A stretch of DNA of 64,000 nt from Bolinopsis microptera (GCF_026151205.1 NC_087072.1:21976103-22040102); one strand, 5' to 3'. Counted from the first letter of the stretch, positions 40,394-52,156 are shown. Notes: a model not told the origin generated them from the letters alone. Translations and numbers: made by a program.

Positions 40394-43300
40394 TTATGAA
40401 ATATAATGACTTAAAGTGATTATAAGTATTGGTTTATTTACCTCACTTGCATTCATAACATCCATTTCTATAGTTTCCACAGTAGCATCCTGACCCTGCC
40501 TTCCCCTTCGGACAAGTACGCTTACAGAATGTAAGGTTTTATTACAAGTTTTTTTAATTTTTTCAACCGCTTCGTGAAGCGACGAATTTATAGTCTCGTT
40601 GTAAAGCACCGGATTGATGGCAGAGTTTATGGGCAAAACAAGTATTGAAAAGTAAGAGTACAATGGAGTGGCATCTAGAACTTCAAAGGAATGTAGAATG
40701 CAGATAGCTAAGAAAGGACACCAGCACACAAGATCAGTCGTTATTAATATTGCAATCTTCCTCTGCATTTTCCGGTGTTGTTTGCGCAGACGCTTCTTGG
40801 ACCTATCATCGGCAACTAGGTTTGAAGAGGGTGCAGTTATTAAGTTTATCAGAACATAAGAGGAGGTTATTATGAAGATGCAAATAAAGTTCACTAATAA
40901 AACTGACCATACAAAGACTCGCTGAGGATCCTCGTTAGTTACGAAATATTTGAACAGACAGACTGGGTCATTACCGTAGAATCTTAGGGGATGTCGCCTT
41001 ATCCCACCATGATCTCGTGAGAACATTGTGTCTACTAGCTCGTTTATCACAGACCATTTTAATACCTTCTTCTTCATCCGACCAAAGTATTCCTGGAAGA
41101 TACTGAAATGGGCGCTTTTACTTTTACTTCCAACAAAAAGTCGGATGTGTTGGTCATACACCAGTCCATTCACAAAGAAATCCTCCATGACTGGGAGAAG
41201 AGGCAGGACCGCCATGGCTACTGATGCCAAAAATATAACCGCACAGATCAGAGACATCTTAACCCAGAATCTACAACTCACATCTCTGGGAGCTGTAAAA
41301 GAGTTAACAGAGCGGTAGCGGATGATACTCAATGCTGTCATGGAGAGAATTGAAATCTGGGAACCTATAGTGCTGCCCACCCCTATCAGGCTGCAGACTT
41401 TGCTGGTCAACCACTCTACCTGAAATATGCAGAACGTCTTGCCGTAATAAATGTCAAGTCCAGACAAAACAACCAAGTACACCCCTGTCAGGAGGTCTCC
41501 CAATCCTATCAGCACAATAAAAACCTTGTTCGTCACTGAATTTACATGTTTACTCTCCCATTTTCCAAACAGTGACTGTGACATAGCAAAAAAGTTTAGA
41601 GCCATGGCTAGTATTCCGATGACCGCTGCGGTGATCTTTAAATAAATCGTGTTGATGATCTGTCTCCCACACTCATCATTACACTCGTCAGACGTGTCCG
41701 GACAGTCGATACTACCGTCACATTTCTGGGACAGAGCAAGATAGTCCTGAGAGACGCAGAGGAAATTGTTGGTACATTGTCTCTCATCCGAACCATCTCC
41801 GCAGTTGTCGACCAGGTTACATACATGTTCAAAAGGAACGCAGTAGCTGTTATCACACACAAAGAAGTCGTTGTGGTAGAGATGGTCTCTGGATCTAACT
41901 GCGAAGGTGATCTCTGAATTGTTCCTGATAGAGTATATCCTACCGGGGAACTGGTTGGCACAGGAGCTGTGCTGCACTGGTTTAGTAAGAGGACAGCTAG
42001 AGTTGATACACTGACTTGTACAGCTCAGATAAACATACGCTTCGCCAAACATATAGTCACAGCTGAGCCGTCTCGCGGGAGCTACTACTTCTGTTGAACT
42101 AGTTTTACCCAAGAACTCATAGTTCTTAAGCTTGAATGGTACTCTTCTACAAAGTGAGTTTTGGAACCTTTCGATTTCTATGAGACCTTCCAGGCAACTT
42201 GGGAAGATAACAACTTTAGGAGTGGTGATGGATCCTTCAATTGAGACCACTCTGTTGGAAGTGCTAACCGTGTTACTGGAGATCTGACACACCCTGATCT
42301 CGTTACCACACGTCTCCACTTTGTCGCACAAACTTGGTAACTCTACAAATGAGCCTGAAGCACAGAGATACACTTCACTGCACATCTCTTCCATCCCCCT
42401 GTACCTCATGGTGATGCCGGTTCCACAAGTAGGCCACTGTTCATTCTCGTCCTCACTACTCTGACAGTCTTCCACACCATCATTAACCCACGCCAGAGGA
42501 AAGTTCACTACATTTATTGAGCTAGTATTCAAACTGAAGGGTCTGTTGCAGGTGCAGACAGTTCTCTTTAGACAAGGAGCTCCCAATTCATCAGTATTAT
42601 CAGGACAGTCCACCCTTCCGTCACACAGCTGGTGTTTGTGTAGCAAACAGGAAATACTCGTCTCCACACATAGCTTGTCTAGTCCATTATCACAGAGTTG
42701 AGGGAGAAACTTACTCTGTTTGGTACACACCGCAGTTCTGGATACTGTGGAAATGTAGCCGTTAATTTCACAACTGAGGACTACTCTGGAGGGGTCTGAA
42801 CAGTTGGTCTGATCCAGCCCGTTATCACACATTGGTGGGTCTGATAAGGTAAAGCAGCGAGTTGAGTTGAGAAGGGGAACCACCAAATCTCCCCTAGTAC
42901 AGGCTGTAACGTTCTCTTGATCGCACAGACTCACCCCAGTACTCTCTTCATCACAGGACAACTGATTACATCTCATGTCCATGGGTGAAATATACCTGGT
43001 ATCGGCATCACAATAAATTCCGTACGTGAATCCGTTACAATAAGCCTCATCTTCACAGTAGTCAATGTTATCAAAGAACGTGAATCTTTCACACTCGCCG
43101 TCACAGATCTTACTCGCCTCAAGCACTCCGCCCGTCCTCACAGTATACATGTCGCTAAAACAGCCTTCCTCGTCAATTTCAGTGTTTTTGCAGTCCTCCG
43201 TTCCATCGCAGAACTTTAACCAGCTCGCTCTAATATCCATTGTGTCTGAGTGCATGCCATACTTCCCTGAATTTGGGATGTACCAGATGTTACCAGGCGC

Positions 43301-43702
43301 CAGTATGTCCTGCTTCATTGTATCACACACGAACCCGCAGAAGGTCCTGCGTTCTTCCTGATAGAACGAGTCGGTGGTTTTCCGGAAGTTAAGGAAATCA
43401 GAGTATCCCCTCAGTCCACAAGCCTGGTAGGAGATGGGGTCATTGGAGCAGGTTCCATTAACTGTCACCTGCCTCAACCGTCCCAGGTACGTGGTTCTGA
43501 GGAAGTAGGTCTCGCTGGAGAACGGGCATTTCATCACCAAGGAGGAAGTGTTTTTACATGACAGCTGCAGGAAGTTGTAGAACTCTATTACCTCAGTCTC
43601 ACATGTGGTACCCCTCTCAAGGAGGAGTTGCAGGAGGAAACACAGTCGTAACACTCGTATCATCTCTCCTAACACTCCCTTTGTCATTAAGTAAGATCGC
43701 AA
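40394..43702 (-). CDS. Class A G-protein-coupled receptor with LDLa-repeat ectodomain, intronless
   Basis: The 1102-residue ORF has a signal peptide that most likely starts at the third Met (MIRVLRLCFLLQLLL). A Cys-rich ectodomain of about 650 residues follows, with LDL-receptor class A signatures such as CDGTEDC, CDGRVDCPDNTDE, CGDGSDERQC and CDGSIDCPDTSDE. Seven membrane segments follow from about residue 680: TM1 AAVIGILAMALNFF, TM3 ending IIRYRS, TM6 CWCP, TM7 NPVLYN. These are the rhodopsin-family CWxP and NPxxY motifs. The loop between TM4 and TM5 is unusually long. LDLa plus class A 7TM recalls relaxin-type and glycoprotein-hormone receptors, but I see no leucine-rich repeats. Ligand unknown; G-protein signalling at the plasma membrane is inferred. 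A donor-like GAG/GTAAAT near 40440 may replace the last 14 residues by splicing. Confidence 0.88.
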   Translation of the reverse strand: MRSYLMTKGVLGEMIRVLRLCFLLQLLLERGTTCETEVIEFYNFLQLSCKNTSSLVMKCPFSSETYFLRTTYLGRLRQVTVNGTCSNDPISYQACGLRGYSDFLNFRKTTDSFYQEERRTFCGFVCDTMKQDILAPGNIWYIPNSGKYGMHSDTMDIRASWLKFCDGTEDCKNTEIDEEGCFSDMYTVRTGGVLEASKICDGECERFTFFDNIDYCEDEAYCNGFTYGIYCDADTRYISPMDMRCNQLSCDEESTGVSLCDQENVTACTRGDLVVPLLNSTRCFTLSDPPMCDNGLDQTNCSDPSRVVLSCEINGYISTVSRTAVCTKQSKFLPQLCDNGLDKLCVETSISCLLHKHQLCDGRVDCPDNTDELGAPCLKRTVCTCNRPFSLNTSSINVVNFPLAWVNDGVEDCQSSEDENEQWPTCGTGITMRYRGMEEMCSEVYLCASGSFVELPSLCDKVETCGNEIRVCQISSNTVSTSNRVVSIEGSITTPKVVIFPSCLEGLIEIERFQNSLCRRVPFKLKNYEFLGKTSSTEVVAPARRLSCDYMFGEAYVYLSCTSQCINSSCPLTKPVQHSSCANQFPGRIYSIRNNSEITFAVRSRDHLYHNDFFVCDNSYCVPFEHVCNLVDNCGDGSDERQCTNNFLCVSQDYLALSQKCDGSIDCPDTSDECNDECGRQIINTIYLKITAAVIGILAMALNFFAMSQSLFGKWESKHVNSVTNKVFIVLIGLGDLLTGVYLVVLSGLDIYYGKTFCIFQVEWLTSKVCSLIGVGSTIGSQISILSMTALSIIRYRSVNSFTAPRDVSCRFWVKMSLICAVIFLASVAMAVLPLLPVMEDFFVNGLVYDQHIRLFVGSKSKSAHFSIFQEYFGRMKKKVLKWSVINELVDTMFSRDHGGIRRHPLRFYGNDPVCLFKYFVTNEDPQRVFVWSVLLVNFICIFIITSSYVLINLITAPSSNLVADDRSKKRLRKQHRKMQRKIAILITTDLVCWCPFLAICILHSFEVLDATPLYSYFSILVLPINSAINPVLYNETINSSLHEAVEKIKKTCNKTLHSVSVLVRRGRQGQDATVETIEMDVMNASEVNKPILIITLSHYIS

Positions 43703-44084
43703 AATATGAATATATCATTTCAAACAATTTTAGCTTTAAATATTCGTAGTAAATAGTCGTATATAAAATGCGGTGCAGAAGCATTTAACCTCTTTGTACT
43801 TAGTCTGGTAACACCATATAGTGCGGACCTTTGGTTTCGCAACTTTAAGAATAAGTCTGACATGTTCTAAATGTTGAGGAACACCGCGAAGTCGCGACGT
43901 TGGTCTGTAAAACCAATTAAACGCTGCGGGCTTCATCATTTTGGAGACATTTGAAATAAGTACAAAGTTCGGCTTTCATTGTTTTGTAGAATATATTGGT
44001 GCATATATCTTTCTTTTTATGAAAAATAGGTTTTTTGAATAGGATAAATTCTAGCTTTAAAATGGCTTTGCTCGAAATCGATTA
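43703..44084. other. Upstream region of the GPCR gene
   Basis: AT-rich and should hold the GPCR promoter; no clear TATA box or ORF. Confidence 0.45.
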
Positions 44085-44441
44085 GGGGCCATCTACTTAG
44101 GACGTCCGCCAAAATCGCAGATTTTTAGACCACCCCCTCCCCTTTCCGGGTGTGTCCGAATTTTCAAAACCACCCGGCCCCTCCCCCGGACGTCCGGATT
44201 TCCAGCTACTTTTAAGAGTAAAAATAAAACCAACTCAAATTCATTGTTTATCAAATTTCAAGAGTTGAAATAAAATTCAAAGAGTTGAAATAAATGGAAC
44301 TTTTTTGTTAATTTTGTCAAAATTTCCGGACGTCCGGATTTCAGAAACCACCCCTCCCCCTCCCCTTGTCCGGATTTGTCCGAAATTCCAAAACTTCCCC
44401 CCCCCCTCACTATTTGCCGGACGTCCTAAGTAGATGGCCCC
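44085..44441. mobile_element. PIF/Harbinger-like MITE with TTA target duplication
   Basis: Inverted ends GGGGCCATCTACTTAGGACG are flanked by TTA at 44082-44084 and 44442-44444. TTA duplications with GG-starting ends are typical of PIF/Harbinger MITEs. The interior has C-rich inverted segments with CCGGACGTCCGG motifs and no ORF. Confidence 0.85.
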
Positions 44442-44500
44442 TTATTTGAGACTCTTACCAACCGGCAACCATGTTTGGCAAGAGTCTCAAATAAGGGGCC
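44436..44500. repeat. Inverted repeat overlapping the right end of the MITE
   Basis: GGCCCCTTATTTGAGACTCT (from 44436) is mirrored by its complement ending at 44500, with a 23-base centre. The outer bases belong to the MITE terminus. Confidence 0.8.
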
Positions 44501-45322
44501 AACAAAAAATTTTATGTAAACATTTTGAAAAAGAGAACAAAGCTTTCAGATTTATCAAAATCTAGAGATTGTCTGATTCGAATCAAACACAAAGGACCAA
44601 AAAAATTTAATTGTTTTCTAATGGCTTGAATCGGTATTTTCTTCGGATGATGATACAGGATGGGCCAAGAGTCAGTGTACATACGTTGGCCTTAGGCTTA
44701 ATAGCTCCGCCGTGTTTTATATTTGAGAGCTGTTGCTTTGCAGATGGCATACTGTAATTGCTAATTCATGGATTCCGTCGTCAAAATTTGAAAATTCGAA
44801 TATTTTAGACCACGCCCATTCAATATTAAAACACCTATATTGTTTTTTCTGAACATGCTGAACGCCTACTATTTTCAGATACGATAGAGTATTAACTGTT
44901 GCATTATGCATATGATCTGAAAACATGAGGCAAAGCCAAAACGGATTAGAAATGACGATGTTATCAAGCATCTTCTGTATCTCGTTAACAAAATTGACTG
45001 GGTGATTATGTGACACCGTGACACGACACCTTAATTGGACACCCTTAACAATTCCCATAATGTTCAACGGGGTGGTTAACGGGGTCACCTAATCACGTGA
45101 TTAGGTGAACCGATCACCTGATCACACGTAATGAATAAACTCGTTATGCCTTATATCTCGGTCATCTGAGAAGCTAGTACAGTTCTAATTTTTTTCAGGA
45201 CAATCTTAATTCGAATGGCCAAACACAAGTCAATAAAATTTAGCTCGATCCGACTATCCAAACTATCAAATAAATGCAAAAATGAAAGTTCATTTGTGAA
45301 AATTGGCATGCAACGTATATCA
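44501..45322. other. Gene-free stretch with a perfect 24-bp palindrome
   Basis: A 123-codon minus-strand ORF (44717-45088) has no recognisable feature and is probably chance. TCACCTAATCAC and its exact inverse meet at 45085-45108. Confidence 0.5.
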
Positions 45323-45845
45323 AATATCTCGCCAGGGGAGCATTATTATAAACATATGTCATGTGGGGTGATTCGGAATCAGCATTCATTTTCAAAAATA
45401 CAAAGTGCTTTCAACTGTCAGAGGGGGGTGTAGAGTGATTTACTTTTAGCACGGCAGCACGCTCGCTGTTCTTCCTCGTTCAAAAAAGCTGCACCGGATG
45501 CAGGATGAAACTATTTTCGCGCGCGAAAAGAGGTACAAATCGTGGATCAAACTATCAAGTTTCTTTTTGAATGCTCAACGGCCATTTAAAGTCATACTTT
45601 TACTGGTTTGAAATTATCAAACCAGTAAAAGTTTTTTAAAAACTTGAAGTGAAGAAGGATGATTAACATTCAACGATTACCTTCCTTAGGCCTTATAGTT
45701 ATACGACCATATTTGATAAGGTATAAGCTATTAACTATAAGATATCTTAAATTTATTCATATTGTTCGTTCTAGTAGCTGCTACTAATACTATACTTGAC
45801 TTATACTATACCACTAATACTATACTACTATTAGTATATACTAAT

Positions 45846-45876
<31 letters not shown>

Positions 45877-46641
45877 GCGTGCATTATATATATCCTATAA
45901 TCTACGCTATAATTGCCACAGCTTCCATCCGCATCCACATTCCACAGTTTCCGCATTTTTACGATGCAGGCCGTGATTTAGGGAGAAACCATGTTGCATG
46001 TTTAAGTTTTATGTGTTCGAAAATACTTGAAGCGTTATTATCGACACTGTATTGGAATTTGAATAGTGATAGTCGACTATGATGCATTAAAGCGTTAAAT
46101 TTGGATACAAGAATACTTCATCGAGATCTATCAGGTATCGTTCCCATATTATGTAAGCCAGCCTAGGGGAAGAAAAAAAAGCTTACGCTAAAATAATTTC
46201 GACGCAATAGCCCATGTGTAACAGTAATATAAAGTGGCTGTAGAGGAGAATTTTGAAAATGCCAAAATCTGGATTTGACGTAATATGAAAACGGTCACTT
46301 GTTGTTCCCTAAAATTATTTTACCAGTGCAGCTGTCCTTTGTTCTTCCTACTTTGCTTTTTGTCTTTTTAATGAATTTTTTACTTTCGCATGACCCGAGC
46401 GTGCTAAATCACTTTACAGTCGATTTTCGAGATTGTATTTGTAGCGCGATGTACTGGCCACTGGACCTCGCCGAGCTGCGAAGAATTGACATCGTCAATA
46501 TAATGAATTAATCTTCGAGATTGTTCTAAAAGGGCCCCCGAAAGTCATGGAACCAAATAGAATCGATGTATTTTCGGACGCTGATTCTGAATCACCCCCA
46601 TGACATACAATAGGGTTAAAATGCTCCCCTGGCGAGATATT
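45323..46641. mobile_element. 1.3-kb element with about 65-bp imperfect inverted ends
   Basis: The left end AATATCTCGCCAGGGGAGCA and a GTGATTC(G/A)GAATCAGC segment about 60 bases further in are both mirrored at the right end. A 16-bp-arm hairpin at 45596-45632 and a 27-C homopolymer at 45850-45876 lie inside. No transposase ORF; target duplication unclear. Confidence 0.65.
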
Positions 46642-46690
46642 GGCCAAAAACTGTCTCGATCACGTGATATGACCGTATAAGAAAGTTAAT

Positions 46691-47123
46691 CCATAGTTGG
46701 TTCGTGCGTTACTTTTCCAGGAAAAGTGCGTTTAGTTCGTGAAGATTTTTTCGTGCGTTTAAGTGCGGTAAAGTGCGTTACGTGCGTCTGCCTTCACATT
46801 ACGAGGTTTTTTGGAAACAATTAAAAATCTTTTATGACTGTTAAATATCAGTTATCACATAATTAGAAATAAATGTTTAAAAATTCTTCATTCCTACATG
46901 AACTATCACGTGCAGACCAGTCTTTTCAGATGCACTGATCATGATATAATTGCGCAGATAACCGTTTAAGACTTTAGTTCGCACACGTGCAGTATTCTGG
47001 CAAGCCCCGGTACTGATTTGTTAGAAACAGATTTAAAAGTGCGTTTAATAAAAAAATGTTCGTGCGTTAAGTGCGTTCGGTTTTACTTTTAAAAGTGCGT
47101 TTAGTGCGCACGAACCAACTATG
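46691..47123. mobile_element. 433-bp MITE full of GTGCGTT motifs
   Basis: Ends CATAGTTGGTTCGTGCG are inverted at 46692-46708 and 47107-47123, with AGTTAAT at 46684-46690 and 47124-47130 as target duplication. The motif GTGCG(T/G)T recurs about a dozen times inside, clustered near both ends. Confidence 0.8.
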
Positions 47124-47147
47124 AGTTAATGACAATGTAATTTCTCG

Positions 47148-47262
47148 TTAGGGTTAGGGTTTCAGCATATGCTTTTGTTTAGTTAGTTAGTTTAGTTAAA
47201 CTTAAGGATTGGGTTAGGGTTAGGGTTGGGATCCCGGATCAAATTAATAAAGGGTTAGGGTT
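47148..47262 (+). repeat. Interstitial TTAGGG telomere-like repeats
   Basis: Three short runs: 47148-47162, 47207-47230 and 47251-47262, separated by degenerate TTAG-rich sequence. TTAGGG is the common animal telomere repeat. Confidence 0.75.
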
Positions 47263-47497
47263 TTGAATAGTCGTTCAGGGCCAGCTAGAGAACGGGTTGA
47301 AAAGTCACGTGACACTGACAGTGACAGTCGAGTGCATGTAGGTAGAGTGATTAATCAATTCATGACTATACATGGAATGATGACCTTCTGAAGAAGTGAA
47401 ACCATTACTGTTTTTGGATGATGATTAATAACAGTCTACACTCGACTGTCACGTGAAGTAGTAAATATACATACACCTGACCGGCGGACACCTAGGT

Positions 47498-47618
47498 GTG
47501 AACTGCCCCCGGGGCCTCCCCGGGCTGAGCTGCCCCCGGGAGCGGCCCCGGGGAGCTGGGGAACTGCCCCGGGGAGCTTGGGAACTGCCCCGGGGAGCTG
47601 GGGAACTGCCCCGGGAAC
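47498..47618. repeat. GC-rich minisatellite, about 21-bp unit
   Basis: About three clear units of GGGAACTGCCCCGGGGAGCT follow more degenerate CCCGGG-rich sequence. This is the most GC-rich spot in the window. Just after it, 47627-47662 resembles a segment of the palindrome arms near 59820. Confidence 0.8.
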
Positions 47619-48028
47619 CAGGGGCAAATAATCGCAACAACAATCACCACAGCAACGGGCACTCCCCTGGAACGGGCTCTCTGTGAGCCAGGTGTGAAAT
47701 ATCCTCGTAACGGGCTCCGGGGACCCTCGAGAGATCGTTCATTTGTTGTAGCGCGATGCACTACTGGGTCGCGCGCGCATCAAATAATGCTTCTCGCAAC
47801 CTTCGGTAGATCGGCGAGATGCACCACTGTGCCTCACCGAGCTGCGAAGGATTGACATCGTGAATCAAGTTCATTTGTTGTTGAGTTCGATTGTTTAGTT
47901 TCACACCTGACTCTCGGACTGGAACAAGACATCTCAGATGTAAGTATATTTTTATTTTGTAGCGAATATTCTGTTCACGGGGCACACAAAACTGTCCCGA
48001 GCAGTTGATGTGTGTGATCTTTTTTATA

Positions 48029-48888
48029 GTAGAGGCTCTTACGGGCATTGTCTGCTCGATACGCTAGGGACCCCAGATACACCTTACTAGACGTATTTTT
48101 GACCGTAGAATCGATTAAAAGTAGTTTAAAAATGATTGGACTGAGTTAGCACCGTTAAAATTGCAAAAAAACCGATTTTGGGGCCAAAAATAGGCCAAAA
48201 AAGCATGTTTTTTGATAATTTGAGCAAGTTAATTTTGTTGGCATGTCGGCAAAATTTGCATAAAGGTAGCTAAAAGACAGCCGCACAAGATGGTTAAAAA
48301 ATTTTAAAAATCCCTCTATTTTAGTGCAGGCGAAAACCCAAAAAAAAGTGGTAAAAATTTTGACTTTTTTGCTTGAAGTTTGAATATTTTTTTGCAGTTG
48401 TATTAAATCAACCCAAAAATAGTCACATCGTGTTTGCCTAAATTTTTCCTTTCCGAGAAGTATCCACTTCATATACTTTATCGAAGTTTGAATATTGTCA
48501 CTCCGCAAGCGTTTTTGCCAAATTTTCGACGCGCACTACGCGCAAAAGCATTTAGTTGTTATCAATTGGCACCCGCGCGTTCATCATAAATTTCAAACAG
48601 CTATAACTCAGCGATATTATGTCTGTTCTAGCTCATATTTTCACACCAAATAGAAAATAATGTGATCTTATTGCTGACAAAATATGAATATAATTTCTCT
48701 ATTTGCCTTAGAGTAATAGACTGTCAAAGTTTAAAACGCGCATTGGTATAGCACGTGACTAATAAGGCCAAATTTATACTTCTTAACATATTATCGATCC
48801 TTAGACATCATACTATTGTGTCCAATTAGCGGTTAGGTCTCTAAACTCGTAGCAGAAAACACGTCTTTTTGCCCGTAAGAGCCTCTAC
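48029..48888. mobile_element. 860-bp TA-flanked MITE
   Basis: Perfect 19-bp inverted ends GTAGAGGCTCTTACGGGCA with TA on each side (48027-48028, 48889-48890). The interior is AT-rich with no real ORF. It differs in termini from family 1. Confidence 0.85.
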
Positions 48889-48941
48889 TATTAGAGCACG
48901 AGGACTTTTATTGCAATAAATCCCTCGGTGTGAACCCGACC

Positions 48942-51900
48942 TGACGGCGACTAGGCAAAGCCGAAAGGACCCTAGTAGCTTGATGTCTGTTTGCAACTTC
49001 CGTAAGAGCCGACGTAAACACTGTAAATACAGAATTCCTTCATCAGATTTGTCATTTGTAAACAGACAGTCAAGTATGTCTAATCCTGTAAATATTGTAA
49101 AGAATCCTCTCTGTATCAGTACATGGAATGTTACTTCTCTTGTCAGTAATTCCAGTAAGATGTATCAATTAGGAAAAGGTGTTGATGATTATGGACTAGA
49201 GCTCCTTGGGGTAACTGAAACACATATGGCTGGATCAGACTTTGAGCAATGGGGCTGTTTTGGTTTATTCTGGCAGGAGCGATGGAGTACGGAGAGAAGG
49301 AGTTGGTGTTGTTCTTTCCAAAAAGATGAAGAATACTCTCATATCATACACCCCTGTATCAGGACGGGTTATGACTGCCCGTTTACATAGCAAACACATC
49401 AACATTAGTGTTACAGTTGTGTATGCTCCAACTGAGGATGCAGAAATCAGTTTAAAAGACTCATTCTACAAGGAATTGAATGATGTTCAATCGGGACTAC
49501 CTGCTCATGATATAAAAATAGTTTTAGGAGATTTTAATGCTCGTGTTGGAAGGGATACTGATGCTCACCCTGGTGTTATAGGAAAACACTCATATCACAC
49601 AGAATCAAATGATAACGGAAAACGGATGCTAGATTTCTGTACTATGCACCAGCTGACGATTGGAGGCACACTCTTTGAACACAAGGATATCCACAAGACA
49701 ACATGGAGATCCCCAAATGGTAACACCGTCACTCAAATTGACCATATGTGTATTTCGACGAGATGGAGCCATTCTTTGCTTGATGTCAGGAGCATGAGAG
49801 GAGCAGATATAAATACTACTCACTATCTGGTTAGAGGATATGTATCTATTAAACTTAAGTGTCCTCAGAAAAGAAAGAAGCGTGTAAGACAGCCTGCTTT
49901 AGAGCACCTGCGTGATAGATCTAAGAGCCAGGAATATAGTAACAGAATAGCTGAAGAGTACTATAACAACGATCAGGAGCATGGAAACTCTCCTTTAGAA
50001 GAACAGTAGCAAAATTTAAGAGATATAATAACTGATATTTCATTTGAAGTTCTGGGTGAAAGGGGCCGGAAAAAGAGAACAGAACATCTCTCAAGGGATA
50101 CTAAGAATCTCCTAAAAGAACGAGGGGAGATTAAAAAGAAACCCAGTACTGCTGAGAACCGTGCTAAGTACTCGCGGATTAACGGTCTTGTTAGGCAGAA
50201 CTGTAAAAGAGATGATAATGCTTGGGCTGTTAGAATAGCTGAGGAATTAGAAGATGCTGCCAAGCAGGGTCAACAAAGAGATGTTTGGCAGAAAATAAAA
50301 TCCCTAACAAACAAGAGAGTAAACAGATCTGCGGCAGTGCGGGATAAGAATGGGACGCTTATATCAGATCCCGAAGCTCAATCACATCGCTGGGCCGAAT
50401 ATTTTGAAGAACTCTTGACGCCAGCAGCAAATGCGGTGGATTTCTCTATATTGGATCAGGATGAAAAGTTACTTTCTTTTGAATACCTTAGTAATGATGA
50501 TGAACCACCGTCCTTGTTTGAAATTGAGGAAGCTATCAAGAAGTTGAAGAACTGCAAGAGTGCTTGAATTGATGAAATTTCAAATGAGCAGTTAAAGTAC
50601 GGTTCTCCTGGACTTCTGCCTTGGTTAAAGGATCTTTTTGAAACTGTGTGGAAAAGTGAGGATATTCCTAATGATTGGAGAAAAGGAATAATCACCATCA
50701 TCCCAAAGAAAGGGGACCTCACATATTGCAACAATAACAGAGGTATAACTTTACGCTCAACTATATCAAAGTTATTCCAAATTGTGTTGTTAAAAAGACT
50801 GAGTAATGGGCTTGAAAAATTACTCAGAGAGAATCAGTGTGGTTTCAGGAGAAACCGTTCTTGTATAGATCAGCTGTACTCACTTCATTGTATAATACAC
50901 AATTGTATAGAATTCAACGTCCCTTTGTACATAAACTTTATTGATTTTAAAGCTGCTTTTGATTCAATCAATCGTGACTTTATTTGGAAAGCTTTTGAAC
51001 ATTATGGTCTTCCGACAAAATATATCAATGTTTTCAAAGCGTTCTTTAGAGCAACTGAAAGTGCAGTTCGTGTCAATGGAGAATTGACAAGATGGTTTGA
51101 TGTCGATTCGGGGACTGGACAAGGTGATGTGCAAGGGCCCCCTATTTTTAATCTAGTACTTAACTGGGGATTAGAACTTGCAGAGAAGTTTAAGAATATA
51201 TCCCGTGGTTTTACACTTCAGTACAGACAAAGTTCCAGACAACCGGAAAAATGTGTCATTGATCTTGACTATGCTGATGACATCGCAGGAATGGATGACA
51301 CTGTTGAAGGACTGCAAGAAACTACGGACAATATTGCGAAATACTGTGGACTTGGGGGTTTAAATATGAACGCAAAGAAAACAGAGATCATGGTCATTGG
51401 GAAAGATACATCTCAGCACCCACTCCCAGAGAATAGGACCATAGATATAACTGTCGATGGAAACTCTGCAAAGCAGGTCACTCAATTCACTTATTTGGGA
51501 GCCAAAATTACATCAGATGGCAAGATTGATAAAGAAATAAGTGTCAGGATTGGAAAAGCAACCGGAGCTTTTAACCAACTCAACAACATTTGGAAGAATA
51601 AGAACATAAGCATTAACAACAAAGTGCGAATCTACATCGCAGCTGTTCTTACCATTCTGACCTATGGATGTGAGATATGGTACACGACTCAAGTGCAGAC
51701 AAGAAGATTGGAGTCTTTCCATCAGTACTGCTTAAGAAGAATCCTGAGAGTGAGGTGGTTCCATCGAGTAAGTAATGAGGATGTTTTAAGAAGGGCATCA
51801 ATAACTGCCCTTGCTGACATAATAACAACAAAACGGCTGCGTTGGTTTGGACATGTCAGTAGAATGCCTGAAGATCGGTTGCCCAACTATTTACTTGAAT

Positions 51901-52145
51901 GGAAACCCAAGCATGGGAAGAGATCAAGAGGCAGGCCTAGGAAGAGCTTAAATGATGTATTCATTGAGGATGCTGAGCAGAGATTGGATCGTAATGGACT
52001 CACGATTGATTGTATGAGAAGATTAGCTGCAGACCGAAAGGGATGGAGAAATGTTACCCGCCGAAGTTGTATAATACAAAGTAATGACGCAGTCGACGCA
52101 GACTAATCCTTTTGGATGGAGATCTCGCCATGTAACATGTATGTA
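48942..52145 (+). mobile_element. EN-RT LINE, decayed copy with 11-bp target duplication
   Basis: Flanked by TGAACCCGACC at 48931-48941 and 52146-52156. The 3' tail is ATGT-repeat-like (52131-52145). It carries the same gene type as 1078-4578 but belongs to another subfamily. Confidence 0.85.
49079..52106 (+). pseudogene. LINE endonuclease-reverse transcriptase, broken by one frameshift and two stops
   Basis: Endonuclease motifs are ISTWNVTSL, VTETHMAG, YAPTED, GDFNARVG and QIDHMCIS. Reverse transcriptase motifs are NNRGITLRS, FIDFKAAFDSI, GTGQGDVQGPP and YADD. The frame changes near 49240, and in-frame stops occur at 50007-50009 (TAG) and 50565-50567 (TGA). The rest is open to 52106. The GDFN motif is canonical here, unlike in the intact copy. 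Confidence 0.88.
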
Positions 52146-52156
52146 TGAACCCGACC

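Noticed and set aside
44717-45088. 123-codon minus-strand ORF as a gene
   Set aside because: No domain, no splice context and no neighbouring support; length is possible by chance in AT-rich DNA.
48155-48508. 117-codon minus-strand ORF
   Set aside because: Lies inside a TA-flanked MITE and has low-complexity Phe/Lys/Leu composition.
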